Shown: positions 1 to 8,625, numbered from the stretch's first letter. The stretch is 64,000 nt of DNA from Pseudomonas sp. CC120222-01a (GCF_003097235.1 NZ_QEQQ01000024.1:21738-85737); one strand, 5' to 3'. Program-made: numbers and translations. The notes: generated by a model not told the origin, from the letters alone.

Positions 1-419
1 AGGTCCGTCTGGAAGCCAGGCGTGCCGAGCGCGAACTGGCCTACCAGAAAGCCTACACCGCTGCCTGGGCGCGGCTGTTTCCGGGTCTGCAGCCCGTGCA
101 GGGAATGAGCGACGATGCCAGCCCCTCGAGCAGCAGCCGCACGGCGCTGTTCGTGGGAGACAAATGCGCCGCCTGCGTGACCAGCCTTCAGCAATGGCTG
201 AAGGCCGGGGCCCGGCTGGATGTGTACCTGGTCGGCAGCCAAGGCAACGACGCGCGATTGCGCCAATGGGCGCAGGCTGCAGGCATTACCGCCTCACAGG
301 TCAGCGGCGGCCAGGTCACCTTGAACCATGACCGCGGCCGCTGGTTTGCCCTGGGCGCCAGCCGGCCCCTGCCAGCCCGCTATCAGCAGGTGGACGGAAA
401 ATGGCAGCGCATCGACTGA
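1..419 (+). CDS. ICE protein, TIGR03759 (PFL_4693) family, 5'-truncated by window edge
   Basis: The reading frame is open from base 3, so the gene begins left of the window and only its C-terminal ~138 residues are seen. It contains a helical stretch rich in Glu/Arg/Ala, then a small domain with a CAAC pair (FVGDKCAACVTSL) that resembles a thioredoxin-like CxxC. The position directly before a lytic transglycosylase and a TIGR03765 protein is the fixed place of the TIGR03759 family in PFGI-1-type ICEs. Its molecular role in transfer is not established; a periplasmic redox or assembly role is only a guess from the CxxC. A GTG at 96 could look like a start but the upstream frame continues coding-like. 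It overlaps the next gene by 19 bases, so the two are probably translationally coupled. Confidence 0.75.
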   Translation, partial: VRLEARRAERELAYQKAYTAAWARLFPGLQPVQGMSDDASPSSSSRTALFVGDKCAACVTSLQQWLKAGARLDVYLVGSQGNDARLRQWAQAAGITASQVSGGQVTLNHDRGRWFALGASRPLPARYQQVDGKWQRID

Positions 420-955
420 TCCTAGCCCTGGCGATGGTCGGCGCCAGCACCGCTCACGCAGGTGTTTTGCCGCCGCCGGCGTATCAATCGGCGGCCGCGC
501 ATGCCGGTATCCCCGCCTCGGTGCTGTTCGCCATTGCCTTGCAGGAAAGTGGCACGCCGCTGCGCGGGCAGCTCATGCCTTGGCCCTGGACCTTGAATGT
601 CGCGGGGTCACCGCTGCGGTTTGCCCGACGCGATGAGGCGTGTACCGCACTGAGGGAGGCGCTCAGCCGCCACGATCCCAAGCGCATTGATGTCGGGCTG
701 GGACAGACCAACCTGGGATATCACCCCGACCGCTACCCCAGCCCCTGCGATGCCCTCGATCCCCGCGCCAACCTCGCGGTCACCGCCGAGCTGTTGCGCG
801 CGCACTATGCCGACACTGGTGACTGGGTTGTCGCCGCCGGCCGCTATCACCGGCCTGCCGGTGGTCCTCCGGCAGCGCGCTATCGCCATCAGTTCACCCG
901 TCACTGGCAGCGTGTCCAGCCCATCGCGACGGCACCCGGACGGACACAGCCATGA
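401..955 (+). CDS. Lytic transglycosylase-like ICE protein (PFL_4694 position)
   Basis: A 184-aa exported protein. The first ~20 residues are a signal peptide (MAAHRLILALAMVGASTAHA). Residues ~40-55 (ASVLFAIALQESG) carry the Glu of SLT-type lytic transglycosylases, and a G-L-G-Q-T-N motif near residue 98 matches the G-x-x-Q segment of that fold. Such enzymes open peptidoglycan locally so that the conjugation channel can cross the wall (established for VirB1-like proteins). It overlaps the preceding gene by 19 bases and its stop overlaps the next start (ATGA at 952), typical of this tightly packed transfer operon. Length is normal for the group. Confidence 0.8.
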   Translation: MAAHRLILALAMVGASTAHAGVLPPPAYQSAAAHAGIPASVLFAIALQESGTPLRGQLMPWPWTLNVAGSPLRFARRDEACTALREALSRHDPKRIDVGLGQTNLGYHPDRYPSPCDALDPRANLAVTAELLRAHYADTGDWVVAAGRYHRPAGGPPAARYRHQFTRHWQRVQPIATAPGRTQP

Positions 956-1371
956 GTTGCTTGCGCTTGGTGGCCCTGGCCCTCTTTCCGTGGCTGTCGT
1001 TTGCCGCAAGCGCTGATTCCAGCAGTCTGCCCGCCCCCACCACGCTGAACTGGGTGCTGCCGGTGCGCAGCGCTCGCCTCTCGCCCGGAATCGTGCCGCC
1101 CAGGGCATTGAGCCTTCCCAGCATGACGCCGCTATTTCTGGTTGGGCAGGACGCGGCTTCCCTGGAGTGGCTGTCGCGACACGCCCAGGCGCTACAAGAC
1201 TTAGGCGCCAACGGATTAGCGGTCGAGGTAGACGATGTACAGGCGCTGCGTCGCATCCAGACGGCAGCGCCTGGGCTGACTATCTGGCCAGTCAGTGGTG
1301 ACGACATCGCCGAGCGGTTGGAGCTGGAGCACTACCCGGTGCTGATCACGCCCACCGGCCTGGAACAGTGA
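952..1371 (+). CDS. ICE protein, TIGR03765 (PFL_4695) family
   Basis: A 139-aa protein with an N-terminal signal peptide (roughly residues 1-20). The mature part contains the segment PLFLVGQDAASLEWLSRHAQAL and a terminal YPVLITPTGLEQ. This pattern is that of the TIGR03765 family found between the transglycosylase and TraD in PFGI-1-type elements. Function is unknown; a periplasmic accessory role in mating-pair formation is inferred from the signal peptide and position. The start overlaps the previous stop. The stop lies 9 bases before traD. Confidence 0.8.
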   Translation: MSCLRLVALALFPWLSFAASADSSSLPAPTTLNWVLPVRSARLSPGIVPPRALSLPSMTPLFLVGQDAASLEWLSRHAQALQDLGANGLAVEVDDVQALRRIQTAAPGLTIWPVSGDDIAERLELEHYPVLITPTGLEQ

Positions 1372-1380
1372 GGGCACATC

Positions 1381-3507
1381 ATGAGCGAGCACGCGATGGA
1401 ATCCCTGCTGCGCCCGGCGGTGGAACTGTACACCGTGGGTATCTGCACCGGCGCCGGAGCCTTGTGCCTGCACTCGCCCTGGGCCGTGGCCCTGTCGCCT
1501 GAGGTAGGGACTGGCATGGCACTGGCCTACACTGCGTTCGGCCTGAAGCGACTCAACGAGGCACGGATTGTCCTGCGCTACCGGCGCAACATCCGCCGCC
1601 TGCCCCGCTACTCGCTGACCAGCCGGCAGATCCCGGTGAGCAGCAAGCGCCTGTTCATGGGCCGTGGCTTCCGCTGGAGCCGCCTGCACACGCAGCGCCT
1701 GCTCGAAGCTCAGGACCCGGCGCTGGCCCACTATGTCAACCAGTCGGCTGCCCACCAGTGGGCGCGGCGGATGGAGCAGCTGCTGGAGAAGGCTCCACCG
1801 GGGCTGTCGCTGCTACCTCGTATGACCGCCTGGGACAGCCCGTTCAACCCGGTGCGTCCGTTACCGCCGGTGGGAGGCTCGCCATTACTACACGGCGTCG
1901 AGCCGAAGGAACAGGAAGCCAGCCTGCCGCTGGGTGAACGGGTCGGACATACACTGGTGCTGGGTACCACACGGGTGGGCAAGACGCGCCTGGCTGAGGT
2001 GTATATCACCCAAGACATCCACCGACCGAGCCAGGAAGTGGTCATCGTCTTCGACCCCAAGGGCGACGCCGACCTGCTCAAGCGCATGTACATCGAGGCG
2101 CGGCGCGCCGGCCGTGAGCACGAGTTCTATGTGTTCCACCTGGGCTGGCCGGAGATCTCCGCGCGCTACAACGCCATCGGCCGCTTCGGGCGCATTTCAG
2201 AAGTGGCCACCCGGATCGCCGGCCAGTTGAGTGGCGAGGGCAACTCGGCGGCCTTCCGCGAGTTCGCCTGGCGCTTCGTCAACATCATCGCGAGGGCGCT
2301 GATCGAACTCGGCCGCCGCCCGGACTACCTGCAGATCCAGCGCCATGTGGTGAACATCGATGCGCTTTTCATCGAGTACGCCCAGCATTTCTTCGCCAGG
2401 CATGATCCACTGGCCTGGGAAGCGATCGTGCAGATTGAAGGTCGCCTGAACGAGAAGAACATTCCGCGGCACATGGTTGGCCGGGAAAAGCGCGTGGTCG
2501 CCATCGAGCAGTACCTGACCGCCAAGCGCATCTTCGACCCCGTCATGGACGGACTGCGCTCGGCCGTGCGCTACGACCGCACCTACTTCGACAAGATCGT
2601 GGCCTCATTGCTGCCACTGCTGGAAAAGCTCACCAGCGGCAAGACCGCACAGCTGCTGGCACCGAACTATTCCGATCTGGATGACCCGCGACCGATCTTC
2701 GACTGGCTACAGGTCATCCGCAAGCGCGGCATCGTCTATGTCGGCCTCGATGCCTTGTCGGATGCTGAAGTGGCCGCCGCCGTCGGTAACTCGATGTTCG
2801 CCGATCTAGTCTCCGTCGCCGGCCACATCTACAAGCACGGCATCGATCACGGCCTGCCAGGCTCCTCCAGCGCAGCGGATAAGGTGTCCATCAACCTGCA
2901 CGCCGATGAGTTCAACGAACTGATGGGCGATGAGTTCATTCCGCTGATCAACAAAGGCGGCGGTGCCGGTATCCAGGTCACCGCCTACACCCAAACCCTA
3001 AGTGACATCGAGGCGCGTATCGGTAACCGCGCCAAGGCCGGTCAGGTCATCGGCAATTTCAACACCCTGCAGATGCTGCGCGTGCGAGAAACCGCGACCG
3101 CAGAGCTGCTGACCAACCAACTTCCCAAGGTCAACGTGCAGACACGCACCCTGGTCTCCGGCGCGACGGACACTGCCGATCCTGATGCGCGTACCGACTT
3201 CACCTCCTCCTCGCAGGACCGGGTCACTACCACTGCCGTGCCATTGATCGAACCGGCGCACATTATCGCCTTGCCTAAGGGGCAGATGTTCTCGTTCCAG
3301 GAAGGCGGACAACTGTGGAAGGTCCGCATGCCGCTGCCCAAACCGGCCAGCGATGATGCGATGCCGGCGGACCTTCAGACCCTGGCTGCACGCATGCGCG
3401 AGTCCTACAACGTCAATGCAGGGAGTTGGTGGAGCAGCGCGGGAGGTGCCCCCACGGCCGATTTCGATCCCGAGATACCTCCACTAGGGCGCAGGCACGC
3501 GCCTTAA
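1381..3507 (+). CDS. traD: Conjugative coupling factor TraD (TIGR03743, PFGI-1 class)
   Basis: A 708-aa coupling ATPase that links the relaxase-DNA complex to the secretion channel at the inner membrane (known for VirD4/TraD proteins). Hydrophobic segments lie near residues 15-50. The Walker A motif (GTTRVGKT) is at about residues 195-202 and a Walker B-like VVIVFDPKGDAD at about 220-231. A later ATPase motif is seen around NLHADEFNELMGDEF. The C-terminus after about residue 640 is low in hydrophobics and probably contacts substrate. Length is usual for the family. Nothing indicates decay. It is followed by TIGR03747 after 25 bases. Confidence 0.93.
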   Translation: MSEHAMESLLRPAVELYTVGICTGAGALCLHSPWAVALSPEVGTGMALAYTAFGLKRLNEARIVLRYRRNIRRLPRYSLTSRQIPVSSKRLFMGRGFRWSRLHTQRLLEAQDPALAHYVNQSAAHQWARRMEQLLEKAPPGLSLLPRMTAWDSPFNPVRPLPPVGGSPLLHGVEPKEQEASLPLGERVGHTLVLGTTRVGKTRLAEVYITQDIHRPSQEVVIVFDPKGDADLLKRMYIEARRAGREHEFYVFHLGWPEISARYNAIGRFGRISEVATRIAGQLSGEGNSAAFREFAWRFVNIIARALIELGRRPDYLQIQRHVVNIDALFIEYAQHFFARHDPLAWEAIVQIEGRLNEKNIPRHMVGREKRVVAIEQYLTAKRIFDPVMDGLRSAVRYDRTYFDKIVASLLPLLEKLTSGKTAQLLAPNYSDLDDPRPIFDWLQVIRKRGIVYVGLDALSDAEVAAAVGNSMFADLVSVAGHIYKHGIDHGLPGSSSAADKVSINLHADEFNELMGDEFIPLINKGGGAGIQVTAYTQTLSDIEARIGNRAKAGQVIGNFNTLQMLRVRETATAELLTNQLPKVNVQTRTLVSGATDTADPDARTDFTSSSQDRVTTTAVPLIEPAHIIALPKGQMFSFQEGGQLWKVRMPLPKPASDDAMPADLQTLAARMRESYNVNAGSWWSSAGGAPTADFDPEIPPLGRRHAP

Positions 3508-3532
3508 GCGAGCGAGTACTGCGGAGCCCCCT

Positions 3533-4261
3533 ATGCCGACCACTCCAGCCAGCCAACATCCTGCGCAAAGACGTCCGGGGTTTATCTTCGGCACGCTTGA
3601 GCTTTGTCTACGGCTGCTCGGTTTGCTGTTCGCTTCGCTGATCTTCTCTATCTTCCTGGAGTTCGCGGGCATGTTGTGGTTCTGGCCCGAGCAGGGCTGG
3701 CATCACAGCCATGCCATGTGGCTCAGTGAGTTGGGATGGCTCAGCGATCATTTCAAAAACTCGCTGCTCGTGGAGAAGCCCGCGCAAGCCACCGCCAAAG
3801 TCCTTCAGCACCTGAACGAATGGGTCGTGGTCCGCTCCGGCTGGTCGCAATCTGCCACCCAACTGAAACTGATCAGTAGAGAAGCGACAATGCAGGGGCA
3901 GTTCGCCCAAGCCTACGTTGTGGTGGAAGATTACCTACTGGCAGCGCTGTTCACCGTATTCACATTTGTAGTGCGCCTAGCCGTACTCACCCTAGCCATG
4001 CCGCTCTTCCTGCTCGGCGTGATCACGGGTGCCGTCGATGGTTTGATGCGCCGCGACCTCCGCAAGTTCAGCGCCGATCGCGAGAGCAGCTTTGTCTACC
4101 ATCGTGCGAAGCGAACCTTGTTGCCATTGATGGTAAGCCCTTGGGTGATCTACCTCTCCCTTCCCACCTCAGTAAATCCCAATTGGGTGCTATTACCATG
4201 CGCTGCGTTGCTTGGGTGGATGGTGTCAATCACGGCTACAACCTTCAAAAAATATCTCTGA
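3533..4261 (+). CDS. ICE membrane protein, TIGR03747 (PFL_4697) family
   Basis: A 242-aa integral membrane protein with four to five predicted hydrophobic segments (about residues 22-50, 130-165, 195-212 and 215-235) and a soluble region from about 55 to 125. The sequence LFLLGVITGAVDGLMRRDLRKFSADRESSFVYHRAKR is characteristic of TIGR03747, which follows TraD in this ICE class. A GGAG lies about 8 bases upstream of the chosen ATG. It is the last transfer gene before the cargo block; in related elements the next gene would be the RAQPRD protein, found here 4.5 kb further on. Confidence 0.88.
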   Translation: MPTTPASQHPAQRRPGFIFGTLELCLRLLGLLFASLIFSIFLEFAGMLWFWPEQGWHHSHAMWLSELGWLSDHFKNSLLVEKPAQATAKVLQHLNEWVVVRSGWSQSATQLKLISREATMQGQFAQAYVVVEDYLLAALFTVFTFVVRLAVLTLAMPLFLLGVITGAVDGLMRRDLRKFSADRESSFVYHRAKRTLLPLMVSPWVIYLSLPTSVNPNWVLLPCAALLGWMVSITATTFKKYL

Positions 4262-4422
4262 CTTTCCGCTACCGACCCAAGACGTTATTGAGTTTGACTT
4301 AATTTTTGTAGTAACGGGCTTGCACCGCGAAGCTGCCAGCCCATGAAATGAGCTGTTGTGCACCGCCTTCGCCCGTGATTGCGGGCAAGCCTCGCTCCCC
4401 AAGAACTTCTTTGAAGCAACAA

Positions 4423-5190
4423 TTACAAGCGTTTGAGAGAATCCTCCAACCTGGCGAACCGGTATGATTCGCTGATCTGACCATCAACTTTGAGCGCGGC
4501 GCGATTGCGCTCGGCCTGCTCGCGAATGGCCTCGGTGATGTTGGCGTTTAGTTCCAGCTGGCGCGGCATGAAATCGACATCGGTCTCCTTGACCGGCACC
4601 GCAGTCTTTTCCATCTGGGCGATGCTTTGCTCGGAGAGTTGTGCCGGGTGGATGATCCGCTGCACATCCCGTTCACTGCGCCGGTTGTTGCTCCTGATGG
4701 TGAAATCCGGCGTGGCAACCCGCCCCGTCGGGCTGTACATCACCGCCGTCACCAAGCGGTCCAGGGCGCAGTCCTCTTCCTTGCGCCGATGGGTGATGTC
4801 GCGCAGCGGGCGCTCCGGCAGCGCCAGGCGCGTGATACCGAAATCGTTCAGGGCGCCGAGCACCTCACGTGGGTCGGCAGACACCTGCACCTCGCGCCGG
4901 GGTGGCCAGAAATCGAAGTTGCCGTGCCCTCCCCACCAGCCCCCCACGTGGATGGCGAACATCTCCGGATAGATCTTGCGTTCGGTGCGGCGAACCGGCT
5001 TGGAATCATAAAAGCACATGCATGCCAGCTGGATCAGGTGGGTGGCGCCGAGTGCTGCCAGCGGTTCGTAGATCAGTACCCCGAGACGGTCATGGGCGTT
5101 CCACTGGGCAAATACATCACCACTGCTGGCAGGCTTGCCGTCCAGCTCTACATCGTAGAAATCGGTTCTCAACGCGTCGATAACATGCAT
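4423..5190 (-). CDS. Unrecognised 255-aa protein linked to Rieske ferredoxin and reductase
   Basis: I do not recognise this protein. The start at 5190 is preceded by GAGGAAA at good spacing; a longer frame to 5247 has no such site. It is soluble, without signal peptide. A striking central segment (about residues 75-98: AIHVGGWWGGHGNFDFWPPR) is rich in Gly, Trp and His and could form an active-site loop. Two His and several Asp/Glu there could bind metal, but this is a guess. The C-terminal third is helical and charged. It is the third gene of a leftward unit after ferredoxin reductase and Rieske ferredoxin, so it may be the terminal protein receiving electrons. No classical Rieske oxygenase alpha subunit is present in the block. 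Confidence 0.8.
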   Translation of the reverse strand: MHVIDALRTDFYDVELDGKPASSGDVFAQWNAHDRLGVLIYEPLAALGATHLIQLACMCFYDSKPVRRTERKIYPEMFAIHVGGWWGGHGNFDFWPPRREVQVSADPREVLGALNDFGITRLALPERPLRDITHRRKEEDCALDRLVTAVMYSPTGRVATPDFTIRSNNRRSERDVQRIIHPAQLSEQSIAQMEKTAVPVKETDVDFMPRQLELNANITEAIREQAERNRAALKVDGQISESYRFARLEDSLKRL

Positions 5191-5218
5191 AAGGTTTCCT
5201 CGTGGATGGGCGTTCAGC

Positions 5219-5536
5219 TCAGGCCGGGATGATGCACTGCACTTCACCCGCTTCGATTCGCACGGCGTAGGTTTTTAGGGCGCATTCGGCCGGCCCCTCG
5301 AGAACCGCGCCGCTCTGGATATCGAACCGCGCGCCGTGCAGCGGGCATTCGATCTCAGTCCCTTCCAGCCAGCCGTCCGATAACAGCGCATAGGCATGCG
5401 GGCAGACATTCTCGGTGGCGAAGTAACGGTCTTCGACCCGGTAGATGGCGATCATCCTGCCATCGACCTCACAGGCGAATGCTGAGTCAGGTTGCACGTG
5501 CTGCGCATCGCAGACTTTGGTCCAGACAGCGTCCAT
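5219..5536 (-). CDS. Rieske [2Fe-2S] ferredoxin
   Basis: A 105-aa one-domain protein. The cluster ligands are visible as CPHAYALLSDGWLEG...CPLHGARFD, that is C-x-H then C-x2-H, at about residues 45-47 and 64-67. This is the pattern of small Rieske ferredoxins that carry electrons from an FAD reductase to a terminal oxygenase (as in naphthalene or cinnamate dioxygenase systems). It has no membrane segment, so it should be cytoplasmic. It is the middle gene of the three-gene leftward unit, 14 bases after the reductase and 28 bases before the unrecognised protein. Confidence 0.93.
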   Translation of the reverse strand: MDAVWTKVCDAQHVQPDSAFACEVDGRMIAIYRVEDRYFATENVCPHAYALLSDGWLEGTEIECPLHGARFDIQSGAVLEGPAECALKTYAVRIEAGEVQCIIPA

Positions 5537-5550
5537 AAGACAACCCTCCG

Positions 5551-6774
5551 TTAAACGACAGATTCCATACTCAGGCTTTGCGCCGACGCCAGGGCCGACG
5601 CATAGATATCGGCCAGCGGCTCGTTGCGCTTCATCCCGCGCCTGATAGCCGAGATGTCCCGGTTGCGGTTGGCACCGATGGCGCAGACCAGTCGATCATC
5701 GAGGCTCCAGCCCAACGCCAGCCATTGGTTAGCATCGGGGTCACCGAGGCAGGCGTACTTGTCAGCCAACTGCGGGATACCCAAGCACTGGAGGGTGCTG
5801 CTGTACTGGTCGGACCACAACCAGGGCATCTCGCCATAGGCGGCCGCTGCATCGCCCGCGGCGGCGCGGCCGGCCACGCTGCCCTGCTCTCCGGCGGCCG
5901 TCCAGGACTCGGAGCGGGTGCGCACACCGAGCTGCGTCACCGTGTAGCGAGTGACCTCGCCGGCTGCGAAAATCGCGGGGTCCCGGGTTGCACAGGCGCT
6001 GTCGACGAGGATGCCGTCGTCGACGTCCAGGCCACAGGCCTGAGCGAGCTCCGTATTCGGCTGTACACCGATGCCCACCACCACGACATCGGCGTGCACG
6101 GGGCCGGCAGAGGTTTGCACCAGGGTGTTGCCGGAGGGGCCGGGTTCGATCGCGTCGACCTTCACGTGCAGCAGCACATCCACCCCGTTTTCGGCATGCA
6201 GCGTCCGGGCCCATCGGCTCAGCACCGCGCATCCCGTGCGCGCCAGCAACTGCGCTTGCGCCTCGATGACCGTCACCCGGCACCCACGCTTGCGAGCGGC
6301 AGCGGCCACTTCCAGGCCGATGAACCCGCCACCGATGATGACCACCCTGGCCTGGTCGACCAGCAGGCTGCGCAGCGCCCGCGCATCCTCGAACGTCCTC
6401 AGGTAATGGACCGGTGCCTGGGCCACTTCGCCAGAAAATGGCCTGATGCGCGAACCAGTGGCGATCACCAACTTGTCATAGCCCAGCGAGACGCCGTTAT
6501 CGAGCCGCACACACGCTGCCCGGCGGTCGATTTCACCCACCGAGGTGCCGCCCATCCACTCCACGCGCGGCTCGCTGTACAGGCCCTCTCCTGCGAGCAA
6601 GGCCGGCAATGCGGCGTTGCCAGCCATGAAGCCTTTGGACAGATCAGGCCTGTCATAGGGCAGCCGAGCCTCGTTGCTGACCAGCGAAAGCCGCGCTAGC
6701 GGCCTGCCTTGCAGAATGCTTCTTGCCGCCTGATGGGCGGCCGGCCCACCACCGACGATGACGAACTGCTCCAT
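5551..6774 (-). CDS. FAD/NAD(P)-dependent ferredoxin reductase
   Basis: A 407-aa flavoprotein of the rubredoxin/dioxygenase ferredoxin reductase family. Residues 5-11 (IVGGGPA) form the FAD-binding GxGxxA-type loop. A second dinucleotide-binding loop, VVIIGGGFIGLEVAAAA, lies at about residues 144-160 and binds NAD(P)H. FAAGEVTRY near 270 is the conserved FAD ATG/D-type motif. It reduces the neighbouring Rieske ferredoxin (inference from adjacency and family). A GGGAGG lies 6 bases upstream of the start. It is the first gene of the leftward unit, transcribed away from the divergent MocR-type regulator gene. Confidence 0.93.
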   Translation of the reverse strand: MEQFVIVGGGPAAHQAARSILQGRPLARLSLVSNEARLPYDRPDLSKGFMAGNAALPALLAGEGLYSEPRVEWMGGTSVGEIDRRAACVRLDNGVSLGYDKLVIATGSRIRPFSGEVAQAPVHYLRTFEDARALRSLLVDQARVVIIGGGFIGLEVAAAARKRGCRVTVIEAQAQLLARTGCAVLSRWARTLHAENGVDVLLHVKVDAIEPGPSGNTLVQTSAGPVHADVVVVGIGVQPNTELAQACGLDVDDGILVDSACATRDPAIFAAGEVTRYTVTQLGVRTRSESWTAAGEQGSVAGRAAAGDAAAAYGEMPWLWSDQYSSTLQCLGIPQLADKYACLGDPDANQWLALGWSLDDRLVCAIGANRNRDISAIRRGMKRNEPLADIYASALASAQSLSMESVV

Positions 6775-6822
6775 GGGATCCTCCCGACGCTACAGGTTGA
6801 AACGACTCTAGCGAGCCGGCAG

Positions 6823-6865
6823 CTGTACTACAATGCACACATTTTCGCGATTGTAAGTAGTACAG
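6823..6865. promoter_or_regulatory. Inverted repeat between ferredoxin reductase and MocR-type regulator
   Basis: CTGTACTAC at 6823-6831 is exactly repeated in inverse as GTAGTACAG at 6857-6865. Inner bases AAT and ATT extend the left arm. The dyad sits in the 104-base divergent promoter region, 14 bases upstream of the regulator's start. It is the obvious candidate operator for the adjacent MocR-type regulator and would control both directions. The assignment of binding is inference; the dyad itself is seen. Confidence 0.6.
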
Positions 6866-6878
6866 ATGGGGAGGTGAC

Positions 6879-8279
6879 ATGCAGCGTTTCAGAGCGCTCG
6901 CCGAGTTGCTGCGCAAGCGCATCGATGCCGGCCTGCTGGTGCCGGGCGACAAGCTGCCGTCCCTGCGCCGCCTGGCCAGCGAGACCGGCTGCAGCGTGGT
7001 CACGGTGTACCGCGCCTACGAATTGCTCGAGTCCCAGGGCCTGTGCCAGTCCCGCGACCGCTCCGGCTTCTACCTGTGCGATACGGGCAAGGCCAGCTTT
7101 CATCGCTTCGCCCAGGACATGCCGGTCATGCCGGCTGACAACGTGCGGGCGCTCGACGAGTCTCTCGCGCGCCCGCACTTCTACGCACAGGCCTCGGCGG
7201 CCACCTTGCCGGCGGACGACTGTGTCGACAGCGAGGGACTCAACAAGCTGTTGCGCCGCGCGTTGCTGCAAACACAGCCAAGCCCGCCACACGCGGCTGA
7301 CGGCCATCCGGCACTGGTCGCGGCCCTCCTGCAACGGGCCGGGCGCAGGGACCTCTACCACGAGCCGGAGCAGGTGATCGTCACCCGCTCGGCCATGGAG
7401 AGCTTCAATCTGTGCCTCGACAGCCTGCGACAGAGCTGCGCCCCGGTGCTGGTGGAAAGCCCATCGTTCCACCCGATACTTGAAAGCCTGCGCCACCGGG
7501 GCATCAAGGCCCTGGAAATCTACTCGCACCCGCAGCAGGGCATCGACCCTGAACAGTTCGAGCACATCCTCAAGAGCACCGACGTGAAGCTGTGTGTGCT
7601 GATGGGCTGCAACCGCTTTCCCACCGGCGTGACCTACAGCCGGGATACCTTGGGGCGCCTGGTGGCCGCCGCGCGGCGGCACGAGGCAATCATCATCGAA
7701 AACGACATGACCGCTGAGCTGGGGTATGGCGAGCTGCGCAGCCCCTCGCTCGGCGAGTTCGACAGCGACGGCAGAGTCGTGCAGTTCGGCGGCACCACCT
7801 CATACCTGTCTTCTGCCTTCGAAATCGGTTGGGTCATGGCCGCAAGGCATGCGCCACAGTTGAGTGCCAACCGCCACCTTGGCGCCACTCACTTGCCACA
7901 CCCGGCGATTCAGGGTGCGCTTGCCGAGTACCTGAAAGGGCGCAAGATCGAGCGTGACATGCGTGCAACTTGCCGCAAGCTGATACAGCGGATGGACCAG
8001 GGCATCGCGCTGCTCAAGGACATGTCAGCTGGAAAGGTAGCGGTCTCCGCTCCCGACGGTGGCTACATGTGCTGGCTCAGGGGCCCGCGAGGCTTTGACT
8101 CGATGAAGTTGGCCATGACCGCCACCCGCAACACTTTCGCCTTCATCCCCGGCCCGTTCTTCTCGCCAGCGGGGGCGTTCTCAAATTTCATGGCACTCAA
8201 CTTTTCAGCACCATGGACACCTGAACGAATCGCGCAACTGCGACGGCTCATGGACAGAGTGTACGGCCAGCAGGAATGA
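6879..8279 (+). CDS. MocR/PdxR-type GntR regulator with degenerate aminotransferase domain
   Basis: A 466-aa protein with an N-terminal winged helix (residues ~1-70, LPSLRRLASETGCSVVTVYRAYELLESQG) fused to a fold-type I aminotransferase-like domain (about 100-460). This is the MocR layout, in which PLP or an aldimine normally acts as ligand. Here the segment that should read S-K-T-x-x-P-G-x-R-x-G-W reads GTTSYLSSAFEIGWV, so the PLP-binding lysine is replaced (Ser at the aligned place). The usual EDDY is IIIENDMTAELGY. It may sense a non-PLP ligand. A good GGAGG precedes the start. It probably controls the divergent Rieske unit. Confidence 0.85.
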   Translation: MQRFRALAELLRKRIDAGLLVPGDKLPSLRRLASETGCSVVTVYRAYELLESQGLCQSRDRSGFYLCDTGKASFHRFAQDMPVMPADNVRALDESLARPHFYAQASAATLPADDCVDSEGLNKLLRRALLQTQPSPPHAADGHPALVAALLQRAGRRDLYHEPEQVIVTRSAMESFNLCLDSLRQSCAPVLVESPSFHPILESLRHRGIKALEIYSHPQQGIDPEQFEHILKSTDVKLCVLMGCNRFPTGVTYSRDTLGRLVAAARRHEAIIIENDMTAELGYGELRSPSLGEFDSDGRVVQFGGTTSYLSSAFEIGWVMAARHAPQLSANRHLGATHLPHPAIQGALAEYLKGRKIERDMRATCRKLIQRMDQGIALLKDMSAGKVAVSAPDGGYMCWLRGPRGFDSMKLAMTATRNTFAFIPGPFFSPAGAFSNFMALNFSAPWTPERIAQLRRLMDRVYGQQE

Positions 8280-8348
8280 ACATGGCCCGAAGTGCACAAC
8301 ACTTCGACCTTGCTGATCCAGATTGGATAGTCGTCCCTACCTGTCAAA

Positions 8349-8625
8349 ATGAGAAGGTGGGCGGTCGAGCAGCTCGAGAGGCAGGAGCAACTCAGCGAAC
8401 AACCAAACTTTATATACAGAACGTTCAACCAATGAGCTCATTACGACCCTCGGAGATGAAATCAGAGACCTGGAACAAGATGAGTGCATTCCAGGTCTTC
8501 GGGCTAGGTTGGGCGATGAGCCTATGACCGTTAGTGGGGCTCATGTACTTCGGAGCTCCTCCGCAATAGCGCCAAGAGCCAAGCACGCGGACGTGATGCA
8601 AACGAAGCTTCCCTTTTTAGACTGA
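8349..8625 (+). pseudogene. Possible frameshifted small gene remnant
   Basis: An ATG at 8349 opens a 28-codon frame (begins MRRWAVEQLERQEQLSEQ) ending at 8435. Around its stop another frame continues with coding-like residues (NELITTLGDEIRDLEQDE) to a stop at 8623-8625. The two parts together look like one small charged helical protein broken by a single-base shift near 8430. I cannot name the family. The rest of the 8280-8754 interval shows no gene. Low confidence: chance cannot be excluded at this length. Confidence 0.3.

Noticed and set aside
5578..6699. Long open frame opposite the ferredoxin reductase gene
   Set aside because: It lies wholly on the antisense strand of a clear flavoprotein gene, has no recognisable domain and reflects GC-rich codon bias.
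8276..8527. 83-codon frame overlapping the end of the MocR-type gene
   Set aside because: No ribosome binding site and no family resemblance; the alternative frames in this interval look more coding-like.
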